NCBI GenBank assembly: GCA_004143945.1
Contig: SEHB01000002.1
Coordinates: 186,001 to 250,000, forward strand
DNA from: Lysobacteraceae bacterium
Lineage (GTDB): Bacteria > Pseudomonadota > Gammaproteobacteria > Xanthomonadales > Rhodanobacteraceae
Direction of reading: 5' to 3'
Length of the DNA: 64,000 nucleotides
Position numbers and translations under genes: made by a program
In this document: positions 16,517 to 26,135 of the stretch, piece after piece
How positions within the stretch are numbered: position 1 is the stretch's first letter
Layout of the letters: each line of letters opens with the position of its first letter
The notes under the pieces: model-generated
What the model was told of the DNA's origin: nothing
The model's database searches: none
What the model saw: only the letters and a program-made list of their open reading frames with translations

Positions 16517-16535
16517 GTACGGTAGCCTACCGTAC
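16517..16535. promoter_or_regulatory. perfect 19-bp palindrome, candidate VapB operator
   Basis: GTACGGTAG-C-CTACCGTAC is symmetric at all nine flanking pairs and ends one base before the AGGAGG of vapB. A repressor bound here would block RNA polymerase or ribosome loading, which fits autoregulation by the VapB-VapC complex. Confidence 0.7.
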
Positions 16536-16618
16536 CGGCAGCCGACTCGCCAGCCGGGATGAAGCGTTGGCTGAGGGCCGGGGCTTTGCCTGCCAGCAGT
16601 CGCCCGGTGCGTCCCGCA

Positions 16619-19600
16619 TCACAACGGCGCGAACAGCTCGGCGACATCGCCTTCGTCGAAGCTCAGCGCCTTCGTCGTGCCACCTTCGAGCACCGCCTGC
16701 GCGAGTTCGGCCTTGCGCTGCTGCAGCGCCTGGATCTTCTCCTCCACGGTGCCCGCGCAGATCAGCTTGTAGACGAACACCGGCTTGTCCTGGCCGATGC
16801 GGTGCGCGCGGTCGGTCGCCTGCGCTTCGACCGCGGGGTTCCACCACGGGTCGTAGTGGATCACGGTGTCGGCGGCCGTGAGGTTGAGGCCGACGCCGCC
16901 GGCCTTGAGGCTGATCAGGAACAGCGGCACTTCGCCGTCCTGGAAGCGCTGCACGAGCGCCGCGCGCTGCGTACCGGGCGTGTCGCCGGTGAGCTTCTGC
17001 CAGGGGAGCTGGCGCTCCTCGAGCGCGGTCTCGATCAGCGCGAGCATCTCGGCGAACTGGCTGAACACGAGCACGCGCCGGCCTTCCTCGACCAGGCTTT
17101 CGAGCAGCTCGAGCAGGTAGCTGAGCTTGGCCGACTCGCGCACCTTGCGCGCGCCTTCGAGCTTGACCAGGCGCGGATCGCAGCAGGCCTGGCGCAGCTT
17201 CAGCAATGCGTCGAGCACGACGATGCCGCTCTGCGCGAGGCCGCGCTTGCGCATCTCGCCGAGCACGCGCTCGTGCTGCGCGAGCCGCAGCGCTTCGTAG
17301 AGCTCGCGCTGCGTGCCTTCGAGTTCGATCCGGCGCACGATCTCGGTCTTCGGCGGCAATTCGGACAGCACGTCTTCCTTGCGCCGGCGCAGGATCAGCG
17401 GCGCGATGCGGCGGTTGAGGCGATCGCGCCGTTCGACGTCGCCGTGCTTTTCGATCGGCGTGCGGTAGAACCTGGTGAAATGCTTCTCCGTGCCGAGCAG
17501 GCCAGGCTCGACCGCGTCGAGTTCGGCCCAGAGCTCGCCGAGGTGGTTCTCGAGCGGCGTGCCGGTCATCGCGATGCGCTGGCGGGCATCGAGCTCGCGC
17601 ACGGTCTTCGCGGCCTGGCTCTTCGCGTTCTTGATCGACTGCGCCTCGTCGAGCACGAGAACCGAATACGACTGCGCGACCAGCGCGTCGCGGTCGCGCA
17701 GCAACAGCGGATAGGTCGTGATCACGATGTCGTGGCCGGCCATTTCCTCGTGCAGGCCGTGGCGTCCCGGCCCGTGCACGACGAGCACGTCGAGGTCGGG
17801 CGCGAATCGTCGTGCCTCGTCGCGCCAGTTCGCGACGAGGCTGGTCGGCGCGACCACGAGCGCGGGCTGCGCGAGCCGCCCGCGCTGCTTCTCCGCGAGC
17901 AAATGCGCGAGCACCTGCACGGTCTTTCCGAGCCCCATGTCGTCGGCGAGGATGCCGCCGAGGCCGGCGTCGGACAGGAACGCGAGCCAAGCGAGTCCGT
18001 CGCGCTGGTAGCCGCGCAGCGTCGCGCCGAACCCCTCGGGTTCGCGCGCGGGTTCACGCGGCGCGGTCCGGCGCGCAAGTTCCTCGCGCAGGCGCTCTCC
18101 GCCCCGCCAGGGCCGTTCGATGCCGCCTTCGATGCGCTCGAGTACCTCGGCCTGCGCGCGGCGCAGCCGCAGCGCGCCATCGTGTTCGCGCAACGGGCCT
18201 TCCAGCCACTCGAGCAGCGGCGCGATCAGGCCGCGCAGTTTCGCGAGCGGCAACGGCACGCGCCGGCGCGCATCGATCGGCACCATCCAGACCGCGTCTT
18301 CGGCCTCGCCCTTGCGCGGCGCGAGCGGGAACAGCGGATCGGACAGCAGCCGATGCAGCACCGGCAACAGGTCGATGCGCTCGCCGCCGACGTCGATGCC
18401 GAGGCGCAGGTCGAACCACGGGTTGCCCGCGGTCTCGTCGACCTCGGCGTACCACGCCGCCGGCTCCTCGAGCAGTTCGAACGGAAAGCCTTCGTCCGAC
18501 TCGAGGCGGAAACCGAGGTCGCGCAGGCGCGGCGTCAGCCCGAACAACTGATCCGCGCCCGCGAGGTGGCGGCGACCATGTTCGATCACGAAATCGCTGT
18601 CGGCGAGCGCGCCGCGCGCGATGCCCGGCACGCGGCCGAGCATTTCGGCCGGCACCAGGCCGACCTCCTCGAGCCGATCGAGCGCGGCGACTTCGCTCGC
18701 GCGGTCGCGCCGGATCTCGAGCACGCGATCGCCCTGCCGGCGACGGTCGCGCGCGGGCGCGGGGAACAGCGGAAGCCGCACGCCGTCGTAGTCGTAGGCG
18801 AGCCGCACGACACCGGCCTGGTAGCGGTCGCCGACGCCGGCCGGCACGGCACGCAGCGTCAGCACCGGCACCGGCTTGGCCTCGATGCGTTCGACCCGCG
18901 GTTCGGCCGGCAACGGCAGCGCGGCGAGCAGCGGCGTATCGCGCCAGCGTTCCATCAGCAGTGGCACCTGCTCGGGCAGCAGCGACGGCGCGCGCAGGAC
19001 CGCTTCGGCCAGGCGCGTATCGCCGTCGACGCGGCCGAGCTCGCGCGTGCCGGGATCGAAGTACCAGAGGCCGCCGATGCGCAGCAGGCGCGTCTTCGCC
19101 GAGGTCGCGTCGACGCTGAGCGCGAGCTTCTGCGTGCCGTCGTCGCGCGCCTCCCAGCCGATGCGCAATGCGCGCAAGGGTCCGGAGACGAGCCGGCCGG
19201 CGGATGCCTTGTCGAAGAAGCACGGCAACGCGCCGAGCAGCACCTCGAGCAGCGGCTCGTCTGCATGGCTCGCGAGCTGGAACCATCCGTTCGCGCCGAA
19301 CGCGGGCGCGCGCATGCGCAGTCCCGCGACGAGCTGGAAGGTGTCGGCGTCGAGTCCGCTCCACGGCGCCGGATCGGCCCATGACGGCTGCAAGGGTTGC
19401 GGCGTCGCATAGCCACCCCGTTTGCCGGCCTTCACGCGCACGACTTGCGCCTGCAGCCTCGGCAACGGATGCGTGCCGTCGGTGCGCAACATGATCGCGC
19501 ACTCGGAGGTGTCGGGGACCGGCGTCGACGCGGGCGCCTGGCTCGCCGGCGGCGGCGTGCGCAATCCGTCGAGCCAGTTCTTCCAGGCGCCCAGTTGCGG

Positions 19601-19975
19601 CAGCGAAGGAGCGACTTCGGCGCGTTCCTCGCCCGGGGTGCGCCCGTGCAGTTCGTACAGCACGGTCGCGGCGACGTGCTTGCAGCCGGACTCGAGCGGG
19701 CAGGTGCAGTAGCTGTCGAGCTTCGCGCGGCGACCGTCCCATTCGATGCGCACGCCCGCGGCGTACGGATCGCGCGCGGTGCCTTCGACCATGCCGATCA
19801 GCGCGCCCTCGTCGCCGACGGCCTCGAACTGCGTGCCGAGCACGTGCCCGCGGCGCAGGTAGTCGACGCCCTTCTCGATCGTGCGCTGGTCGAACAGGCC
19901 GGTCCAGTGACGGGCCAGCAGTTCGCGGAATACGGTCTCGTCCACGCAGTCAACCGCAGCGGTCCAACCTTGCAT
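16619..19975 (-). CDS. SNF2-family helicase with N-terminal SWIM zinc finger
   Basis: 1118 residues. The SWIM zinc finger is at the N-terminus (C90-T-C92 then C98-K-H100). The middle holds the SNF2-associated region. The C-terminal half is a full SNF2 ATPase: LADDMGLGKTVQVLAHLL (Walker A, motif I), VVAPTSLVANWRDE (Ia), VLDEAQSIKNAKSQ (DEAQ, motif II), AMTGTPLENHLGELW (III), VLVFSQFAEML (IV), LISLKAGGVGLNLTAADTVI (V) and DRAHRIGQDKPVFVYKLI (VI). It translocates on duplex DNA using ATP; the bacterial family is thought to act on DNA-bound proteins or RNA polymerase, but the precise role is not known. All key residues are present. It appears monocistronic. Confidence 0.9.
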   Translation of the reverse strand: MQGWTAAVDCVDETVFRELLARHWTGLFDQRTIEKGVDYLRRGHVLGTQFEAVGDEGALIGMVEGTARDPYAAGVRIEWDGRRAKLDSYCTCPLESGCKHVAATVLYELHGRTPGEERAEVAPSLPQLGAWKNWLDGLRTPPPASQAPASTPVPDTSECAIMLRTDGTHPLPRLQAQVVRVKAGKRGGYATPQPLQPSWADPAPWSGLDADTFQLVAGLRMRAPAFGANGWFQLASHADEPLLEVLLGALPCFFDKASAGRLVSGPLRALRIGWEARDDGTQKLALSVDATSAKTRLLRIGGLWYFDPGTRELGRVDGDTRLAEAVLRAPSLLPEQVPLLMERWRDTPLLAALPLPAEPRVERIEAKPVPVLTLRAVPAGVGDRYQAGVVRLAYDYDGVRLPLFPAPARDRRRQGDRVLEIRRDRASEVAALDRLEEVGLVPAEMLGRVPGIARGALADSDFVIEHGRRHLAGADQLFGLTPRLRDLGFRLESDEGFPFELLEEPAAWYAEVDETAGNPWFDLRLGIDVGGERIDLLPVLHRLLSDPLFPLAPRKGEAEDAVWMVPIDARRRVPLPLAKLRGLIAPLLEWLEGPLREHDGALRLRRAQAEVLERIEGGIERPWRGGERLREELARRTAPREPAREPEGFGATLRGYQRDGLAWLAFLSDAGLGGILADDMGLGKTVQVLAHLLAEKQRGRLAQPALVVAPTSLVANWRDEARRFAPDLDVLVVHGPGRHGLHEEMAGHDIVITTYPLLLRDRDALVAQSYSVLVLDEAQSIKNAKSQAAKTVRELDARQRIAMTGTPLENHLGELWAELDAVEPGLLGTEKHFTRFYRTPIEKHGDVERRDRLNRRIAPLILRRRKEDVLSELPPKTEIVRRIELEGTQRELYEALRLAQHERVLGEMRKRGLAQSGIVVLDALLKLRQACCDPRLVKLEGARKVRESAKLSYLLELLESLVEEGRRVLVFSQFAEMLALIETALEERQLPWQKLTGDTPGTQRAALVQRFQDGEVPLFLISLKAGGVGLNLTAADTVIHYDPWWNPAVEAQATDRAHRIGQDKPVFVYKLICAGTVEEKIQALQQRKAELAQAVLEGGTTKALSFDEGDVAELFAPL

Positions 19976-20049
19976 GGTGCACGCACGCGCGCACCGGCGT
20001 CCAGTTCCGCGCAGGAAACCCGTTGCACGACGTCACCCGGTTCGTGCGA

Positions 20050-20072
20050 TCGCGCACAGGGTGCGCTCCTAC
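20050..20072 (-). repeat. REP monomer, GTAG-headed
   Basis: On the minus strand this reads GTAGGAGCGCACCCTGTGCG followed by CGA. An exact 23-bp copy occurs at 44918-44940 in the opposite orientation. It lies in the gap between the helicase start and the IOR stop. Confidence 0.75.
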
Positions 20073-20079
20073 ACCGGGG

Positions 20080-23000
20080 TCACGCGGCTGCGAGCGCGAC
20101 TTCCGGGTTGCGCCACGCCGCGAGCAATTCGTCCTGGCGCTTCATCGCGACCGCGTGGTGGCGTTCCTTGACGTGGCCGTAGCCGCGAATCAGTTCCGGC
20201 ACCGAGGCGATATCGACCGCGAGCGCGAGGTTGTCGGCGCGAACGCCCGCGAGCAGCTCGTCGATCGTGCGGCCGTATTCCGCGATGAGCCGGCGCTCCA
20301 TGCGCCGCTCGGCGGTGTGGCCGAACGGATCGAGCACGCTGCCGCGCAAGCCGCGCAGTTTCGCGAGCAGGCGGAACGCGCTGAACATCCACGGGCCGTA
20401 CTCGGCCTTCCTGAGGCGTCCTTCCGCATCCTTCTTCGCGAACAGCGGCGGCGCGAGGTTGAAGTGCAGCTTGAAGTCGCCGTCGAACGTGTCGCGGATG
20501 CGCTGTTCGAAATCGCCGCTCGTGTACAGGCGCGCGACCTCGTACTCGTCCTTGTAGGCCATGAGCTTGAACGCGTAGCGAGCGACCGCTTCGGTCAGCG
20601 CGGTCGAACCGGGCACGCTCGCCTGCTCCGCAGTGCGCGCCTTGTCGACGAGTGCGCGGTACTTCGCGGCATACGCCGCGTTCTGGTAGTCGGCCAGGAA
20701 GGCGACGCGACGCGCGATGCGTTCGTCGAGCGAGGCGCTCAAGCTGGCGTCGTCGAGCGGCGACGGCATCGCGCCCGCGGGCGATTCCATGGTCCCGCCG
20801 TTCACCGCGGCGCGCACCTGCGCGAGGTCGTGCGCGGCCAGGCGCCCCCAGTTGAACGCAGCCTTGTTCATCTCGATCGCGGCCGCGTTGAGTTCGATCG
20901 CGCGCATCAGCGACTCGCGCGACAGCGGCACCCAGCCCTTCTGCCAGGCATAGCCGAGCATGAACAGGTTCGCCGCGATGGTGTCGCCGAGCAGCGCGGT
21001 CGCGAGTTCGGTCGCGTCGACGAGTTCGGGCTCGGCGCCGTCGAGCGCGGTGCGCACCGCCGCGACGATGCCTTGCGCCGGGAACGCGAGGTCGGGCTTC
21101 ATCGTGAACGTGCCCGACATCGCCTCGTGCGTGTTCAGCACCACGCGCGAACGGCCCGCGCGGATCTTCGACAATGCCCAGTAGTCGTTGACGACCACCA
21201 TGTCGCAGCCGAGCACGAGGTCGGCCTCGCCCGCGGCGATGCGCACCGCGTGGATGTCGGCCGGCGTCTTCGCGATGCGCAGGTGGCAGGTCACCGCGCC
21301 GCCCTTCTGCGCGAGGCCGGTCTGGTCGAGCACGGTGCCGCCCTTGCCTTCGAGGTGGGCGGCCATGCCGATCAGCGCGCCGATCGTGACCACGCCGGTG
21401 CCGCCGATGCCGGTCACGAGGATGTTCCACGGCTGCGCGACGTCGCTCGCGAACACGGGATCGGGCAGCGCGTCGAAATCGACCTCGGCCTTGCCCTTGT
21501 TCTTCCTGAGGCGGCCGCCGACGACCGAGACGAAGCTCGGGCAGAAGCCCTTCACGCAGGAGTAGTCCTTGTTGCAACCGCTCTGGTCGATCTCGCGCTT
21601 GCGCCCGTACTCGGTGTCCTTCGGCAGCACCGAGACGCAGAACGACTTCTCGCCGCAGTCGCCGCAGCCTTCGCAGACCAGCGAGTTGATGAAGATGCGC
21701 TTGTCGGGATCGACCATCTTGCCGCGCTTGCGGCGCCGGCGCTTCTCGGTCGCGCAGGTCTGGTCGTAGATCAGCACCGACACGCCCGGCACCTCGCGCA
21801 GGCGCTTCTGCACCGCGTCGAGTTCGTCGCGGTGGATGAACTCGACGCCGTTCGGGAAGATCTCCGGGCGCGACCATTTCGCGATGTCGTCGCTCATCAC
21901 GATGATCACCTGCACGCCCTCGGCGCGCATCTGGTGCGCGATGTCGGGCACCGTCAGCGTGCCGTCGACGGGCTGGCCGCCGGTCATCGCGACCGCGTCG
22001 TTGTAGAGGATCTTGTAGGTGATGTTGACCTTCGCCGCGATCGCCTGGCGCACCGCGAGCGAACCGGAATGGAAGTAGGTGCCGTCGCCGAGGTTCTGGA
22101 ACACGTGCTTCGTTTCGGTGAATGGCGCCTGCCCGCACCAGGTCACGCCTTCGCCGCCCATCTGCGTGAAGGTGTCGGTGCGCCGGTCCATCCAGGTGAC
22201 CATGTAGTGGCAGCCGATGCCACCGAGCGCGCGCGAGCCTTCCGGCACCGCGGTCGAGGTGTTGTGCGGGCAGCCCGAGCAGTAATGCGGCACGCGCGGG
22301 AAGTTCGCGCGCGGCAGCGTGAGCTCGTGCTCCTTGGCCTCGATCCAGCCGACGCGCGCGGTGATCGCCTCGCTCGTGAAGAAGCGGCCGAGGCGCTTCG
22401 CGATCACGAGCGCGATCATCGCGGGGGTGAGTTCGTTCGTCGACGGCAGGATCCAGTTGCCCGCCTCGTCGTACTTCCCGACGATGTGCGGACGACGCTG
22501 TTCGGGCCAGTTGTACATGTACTCCTTCATCTGCGACTCGATGAAGGAGCGCTTCTCCTCGACCACGATGATGTCTTCGAGGCCGCTCGCGAATTCGCGG
22601 ATGCCGACCGGCTCGAGCGGCCAGGTCATGCCGACCTTGTAGACGCGGATGCCGATCGCGCGTGCGTCGGACGCGCTGATGCCGAGGTACTCGAGCGCCT
22701 GCAGCACGTCGAGGTAGCTCTTGCCGGTCGTCACGATGCCGAGTCGCGCGTTCGGCGAGTCGAGCACGACCTTGTCGATGCGATTCGCGCGCGCGAACGC
22801 GGTCGCCGCGAGCACCGCGTACTGGTGCAGGCGCATTTCCTGGTTCAGCGGCGGATCGGGCCAGCGGATGTTGAGTCCGCCCTCGGGCAGCGCGAAATCC
22901 TCGGGCAGCACGATGTCGAGCTGGTGCGGATTGACGTTCACGCTCGCGCTCGACTCGACCGTCTCGGCGATCGTCTTGAAGCCGACCCAGCGCCCGGTGA

Positions 23001-23604
23001 AACGCGACATCGCCCAGCCGAGCAGGCCCATGTCGAGGATGTCCTGCACGCCGGCCGGGTTCAGGATCGGCATCATCGCGGACACGAACTCGAGTTCCGA
23101 TCCGTGCGGCAGCGTCGAGGAGCGGCACGCGTGGTCGTCGGCAGCGAGCGCGAGCACGCCGCCGTGCCGGGCGGTGCCAGCCGCATTGCCGTGCTTGAAC
23201 ACGTCGCCGCAGCGGTCAACGCCGGGGCCCTTGCCGTACCACATCGCGAACACGCCGTCGTACTTCGCACCCGGGAACAGGTTCGCCTGCTGGGTGCCCC
23301 AGACCATCGTCGCGCCGAGGTCCTCGTTGAGGCCGGGCTGGAATTCGATGCTCGCGGCGGCGAGGTGCTTCTTCGCCTTCCACAACTCGAGGTCGAAGCC
23401 GCCGAGCGGCGAGCCGCGATAGCCCGAGATGAAACCCGCGGTGTTGATGCCCGCGGCGCGATCGCGCATCTGCTGCATCAGCGGCAGGCGCACGAGCGCC
23501 TGCACGCCCGACAGATAGATGCGGCCTTCGGCACGCGTGTACTTGTGCTCGAGCGTGTAATCCCGATCGATCGCGGGCGTGGGCGAAATGGCGGGAACGG
23601 ACAT
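20080..23604 (-). CDS. fused indolepyruvate ferredoxin oxidoreductase (alpha-beta, 2-ketoacid oxidoreductase)
   Basis: 1174 residues, the usual size of the proteobacterial fused enzyme, which oxidatively decarboxylates aryl- or branched-chain 2-oxoacids to acyl-CoA with ferredoxin. The N-terminal part holds the core ketoacid oxidoreductase domain (SGYRGSPLGGFDLELW, WYGKGPGVDRCGDV). A TPP-binding domain follows (CSGCPHNTS; GGEGVTWCGQAPF; GDGTYFHSGSLA). A cysteine-rich stretch (EGCGDCGEKSFC, SGCNKDYSCVKGFCP) is the Fe-S region. The C-terminal gamma-type domain starts at VTGIGGTGVVTIGALIGMAA. It follows the exported beta-helix gene on the same strand after 90 bp. Confidence 0.9.
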   Translation of the reverse strand: MSVPAISPTPAIDRDYTLEHKYTRAEGRIYLSGVQALVRLPLMQQMRDRAAGINTAGFISGYRGSPLGGFDLELWKAKKHLAAASIEFQPGLNEDLGATMVWGTQQANLFPGAKYDGVFAMWYGKGPGVDRCGDVFKHGNAAGTARHGGVLALAADDHACRSSTLPHGSELEFVSAMMPILNPAGVQDILDMGLLGWAMSRFTGRWVGFKTIAETVESSASVNVNPHQLDIVLPEDFALPEGGLNIRWPDPPLNQEMRLHQYAVLAATAFARANRIDKVVLDSPNARLGIVTTGKSYLDVLQALEYLGISASDARAIGIRVYKVGMTWPLEPVGIREFASGLEDIIVVEEKRSFIESQMKEYMYNWPEQRRPHIVGKYDEAGNWILPSTNELTPAMIALVIAKRLGRFFTSEAITARVGWIEAKEHELTLPRANFPRVPHYCSGCPHNTSTAVPEGSRALGGIGCHYMVTWMDRRTDTFTQMGGEGVTWCGQAPFTETKHVFQNLGDGTYFHSGSLAVRQAIAAKVNITYKILYNDAVAMTGGQPVDGTLTVPDIAHQMRAEGVQVIIVMSDDIAKWSRPEIFPNGVEFIHRDELDAVQKRLREVPGVSVLIYDQTCATEKRRRRKRGKMVDPDKRIFINSLVCEGCGDCGEKSFCVSVLPKDTEYGRKREIDQSGCNKDYSCVKGFCPSFVSVVGGRLRKNKGKAEVDFDALPDPVFASDVAQPWNILVTGIGGTGVVTIGALIGMAAHLEGKGGTVLDQTGLAQKGGAVTCHLRIAKTPADIHAVRIAAGEADLVLGCDMVVVNDYWALSKIRAGRSRVVLNTHEAMSGTFTMKPDLAFPAQGIVAAVRTALDGAEPELVDATELATALLGDTIAANLFMLGYAWQKGWVPLSRESLMRAIELNAAAIEMNKAAFNWGRLAAHDLAQVRAAVNGGTMESPAGAMPSPLDDASLSASLDERIARRVAFLADYQNAAYAAKYRALVDKARTAEQASVPGSTALTEAVARYAFKLMAYKDEYEVARLYTSGDFEQRIRDTFDGDFKLHFNLAPPLFAKKDAEGRLRKAEYGPWMFSAFRLLAKLRGLRGSVLDPFGHTAERRMERRLIAEYGRTIDELLAGVRADNLALAVDIASVPELIRGYGHVKERHHAVAMKRQDELLAAWRNPEVALAAA

Positions 23605-23694
23605 GGCGGCTACGGGTCGCGGGCTGCGGGCAAGAGCGGAATTGTAGCAGCCGGGCCCGAACCCGGACGCGCGTGCCCTGCGCCGCCGCCTGCT

Positions 23695-26016
23695 TCAGTC
23701 GAAGCCGTCGCGGAAGATCACGTCATCGAACGAGGTCTCGAGCGTGATCCCGTCGAACCAGCCGTCGGGGCCGCCGAGCGTCGCGTCGGGCAGGTGGGGG
23801 CCCGGTCCGATCGGACTGCCGTTCTGGACGACGAGGTAGATCGTGAGCGACGTATACGGACCCCAGACCCCGGGCTCCACCTCGATCGCCGCAGGCACCG
23901 GTGGCCGCGTCCAGTCGTTGCTGCTCGCGAGCGCGAGCGAGCCGGTGAGTGCAGGCGCGGAGTCGGTGCAGCCGTCCACGGTCGCGGTGCTGTAGCGCAG
24001 TTCCCAGTCGAGCCACGCCCGATGACTCGGCATCGCTTGGGTGACGCGGCCCCAGCCGTTGAGGGTGTAGGTGCCAGGTCCGGGCAGGTGGATGCACTGC
24101 CGACGCACGGCTTGCCGCGTCGCGTCGATCGCGATGCTGCCGCGCAGCGAACCCGACGCGGGTGCGCCCGACGCGTCCTGCGTACCGTCCCAGGTCGAGG
24201 TCGCGAGCACGTCCCACTGTCCCGCGTCGGTGTCGAAATCGGAGTTGAGGACCAGCGGTTGCAGGGCCTGGCGTTCGAGGGCGCCCGCATCGGCGATGCC
24301 TGACTCGTTCGGGTTGACCGGCAGGCCGACGATGCGCGGACGCGACAGGAGATCGGTCGCGATGGCGCCATCGGGCGGCGCGAAATCGACCGCGCGCGAA
24401 CCGGCCCGCGGCAGGTAGTCGCCGTTCGCCGGATCGACGAAACGCGGCGGCGCCAGCGTGGTCCCGCCGGGCAACGTGCTGGTGTTCGCGATCGTGTACT
24501 GGATGTCGTGGGCTCCGCCGGTCGCGCCGACATCGGTCGCGATCAGCGCCTTGCCGGGCTGGTCGACCAGGCTGCGGGTCAGCACCATGTCCTCGTTGAT
24601 CGACAGCACGCCGTTCGCGCCCACCGTGTTGCCGGCGATGGTCAGGTAGTTCAGCACCACGTACGCCGTGTCGCCGTCCTCGTTCTGGTCGTCGCGGACC
24701 AATGCATGCTGCATCGTATTGCCGGTGACCAGCGTGTTGTCGAGGAAGAGCCGCGTGGCTTCTTCGCCGGACAGGTAGACGAGCCATCCGCCATCGTTGT
24801 CCTGGATGACGAGCCTGGACACTTCCAGCCTTGCGTCTTCGGACAGGTGCGCGACGGCCCCGGTGAGGTTGCCGGTGCTGTTGTCGCGGATGTAGCCGCA
24901 CGGCTTGCCGACCGGGCACGGCGCGGCCTCGGGCCGCACAGCGTGGAAGCCCGTGCTGGCGTTGAAGTAGGCGCCGCCGCCCATCGCCTCGATGCCGAGG
25001 GGGCCCCAGTTCACGTGCGCGAGATTGAGCGCTGCACCCACCGGCGCGAGGTTGCCGCGCAGGTCGACGTTGCGCAGCTTCGCGCGCGCGGTCGACTCGC
25101 TGCCCGGGAAACCGATCAGGTCGACGTCGTAGTCGGGCTGCACGTCGATGCCGCCACCGCGTTCGGTCGCGGTGTTGCCCGCGACGAGCACCGGCTCGCC
25201 GTCGAGGCTGTACACCTGCACTTCCGCATCGAGCGCTTGCGGTCCCGTCTGCACCGCGATGCCCCCGCCCCGCGCCGCGGTGTTGCCCTGCACACCGAAC
25301 AGTCCGCCGGTGATGTAGGCGTACGACGCGCGATCGCCGCTGCGCACGAGCAGCCCGCCGCCGCTGCCGCCCGCGGAGTTGAACATCAGCGCGCTGGCCA
25401 CGCCGCGCATGGTCATCTCGATGCCTTGCGCGACCGCGCCGCCGCCATGGTTGCGCGCGGTATTGAACGAGACCACGCTGTCTTCGAGGATCAGTTCGGC
25501 GAGCGCCGTGGTGCCATGGGCGTACACGCCGCCCCCTTCGTCGGCGCTGTTGCCCGTGATCAGCGAATCGACGATGCGCACGATCCCGCCGCCCTGGAAA
25601 TGGATGCCGCCGCCGTCGTCGTCGCCGGCCTGGTCGCCGCCGGTGATTTCGAGATTGCGCAGCGTGAAATTGCCGTTCCCGCGCAGGGCGAGGACCGATC
25701 TCGCCTGCCCGCCGGCGCCGCTCAACGTCGTCCTGCCGCTCGGCGCGGCACTGGTGCACGCTTCCCACCCACCGACGATCTCCACGTCCTGGTTGCTGTC
25801 GGTACTGACCTGGATGCCGGTCCAGGCCGCGCTGCGCACGATGCGCACGATGTCGGCGCCGCTGTTGCCCGCGGCCGAATCGAGCGCGGCCTGCAGCGTG
25901 GTATGCGTGCAGTCCGGCGCGGGGCCGACCGAGAACGTCGCGGCGTGGGACGCGGGCGCGGCGCAGAGGAGTGCGCTCGCCACCAATGGCCTGAACGCGG
26001 GGATTCGCATGCGCAT
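23695..26016 (-). CDS. exported right-handed beta-helix protein with C-terminal F-x-D-G-F-D motif
   Basis: 773 residues from ATG 26016 (GAGG seven bases upstream; ATG 26010 is possible). A signal peptide ends ASALLCAAPASHA. The first 450 residues form a parallel beta-helix pattern of Gly/Asn-rich rungs (LRNLEITGGDQAGDDDGGG, IVDSLITGNSADEGGGVYAH, SGGGLLVRSG, TAARGGGIAVQTG, NTATERGGGIDV), as in CSLREA-type or polymorphic-outer-membrane-protein-like surface proteins. The C-terminal 200 residues look like a jelly-roll (carbohydrate-binding-like) domain. The chain ends DDVIFRDGFD, the motif shared with two other exported proteins. It is divergent from an ECF sigma/kinase pair, which may control it. 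It is a likely surface protein of unknown ligand. Confidence 0.75.
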   Translation of the reverse strand: MRMRIPAFRPLVASALLCAAPASHAATFSVGPAPDCTHTTLQAALDSAAGNSGADIVRIVRSAAWTGIQVSTDSNQDVEIVGGWEACTSAAPSGRTTLSGAGGQARSVLALRGNGNFTLRNLEITGGDQAGDDDGGGIHFQGGGIVRIVDSLITGNSADEGGGVYAHGTTALAELILEDSVVSFNTARNHGGGAVAQGIEMTMRGVASALMFNSAGGSGGGLLVRSGDRASYAYITGGLFGVQGNTAARGGGIAVQTGPQALDAEVQVYSLDGEPVLVAGNTATERGGGIDVQPDYDVDLIGFPGSESTARAKLRNVDLRGNLAPVGAALNLAHVNWGPLGIEAMGGGAYFNASTGFHAVRPEAAPCPVGKPCGYIRDNSTGNLTGAVAHLSEDARLEVSRLVIQDNDGGWLVYLSGEEATRLFLDNTLVTGNTMQHALVRDDQNEDGDTAYVVLNYLTIAGNTVGANGVLSINEDMVLTRSLVDQPGKALIATDVGATGGAHDIQYTIANTSTLPGGTTLAPPRFVDPANGDYLPRAGSRAVDFAPPDGAIATDLLSRPRIVGLPVNPNESGIADAGALERQALQPLVLNSDFDTDAGQWDVLATSTWDGTQDASGAPASGSLRGSIAIDATRQAVRRQCIHLPGPGTYTLNGWGRVTQAMPSHRAWLDWELRYSTATVDGCTDSAPALTGSLALASSNDWTRPPVPAAIEVEPGVWGPYTSLTIYLVVQNGSPIGPGPHLPDATLGGPDGWFDGITLETSFDDVIFRDGFD

Positions 26017-26135
26017 GAGATTGCCTCGTCGTGGAGTCCCTGAGCAGAACACCGCCACGCGGTGATCGGGGACATCGCGAAGTCCGTCCGCAGGATGGCG
26101 ACGCGCCGCGGCGGCGCCGGAGTACCATCGCCGTC

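Noticed and set aside
16559..19384. A 941-codon plus-strand open frame
   Set aside because: Antisense to the SNF2 helicase, whose motifs are complete; the composition is typical of a shadow frame.
20023..24303. A 1426-codon plus-strand open frame
   Set aside because: It is antisense to the fused indolepyruvate ferredoxin oxidoreductase and the beta-helix gene, is rich in Arg, Ala and His, and has no domain. It is a by-product of high GC content.
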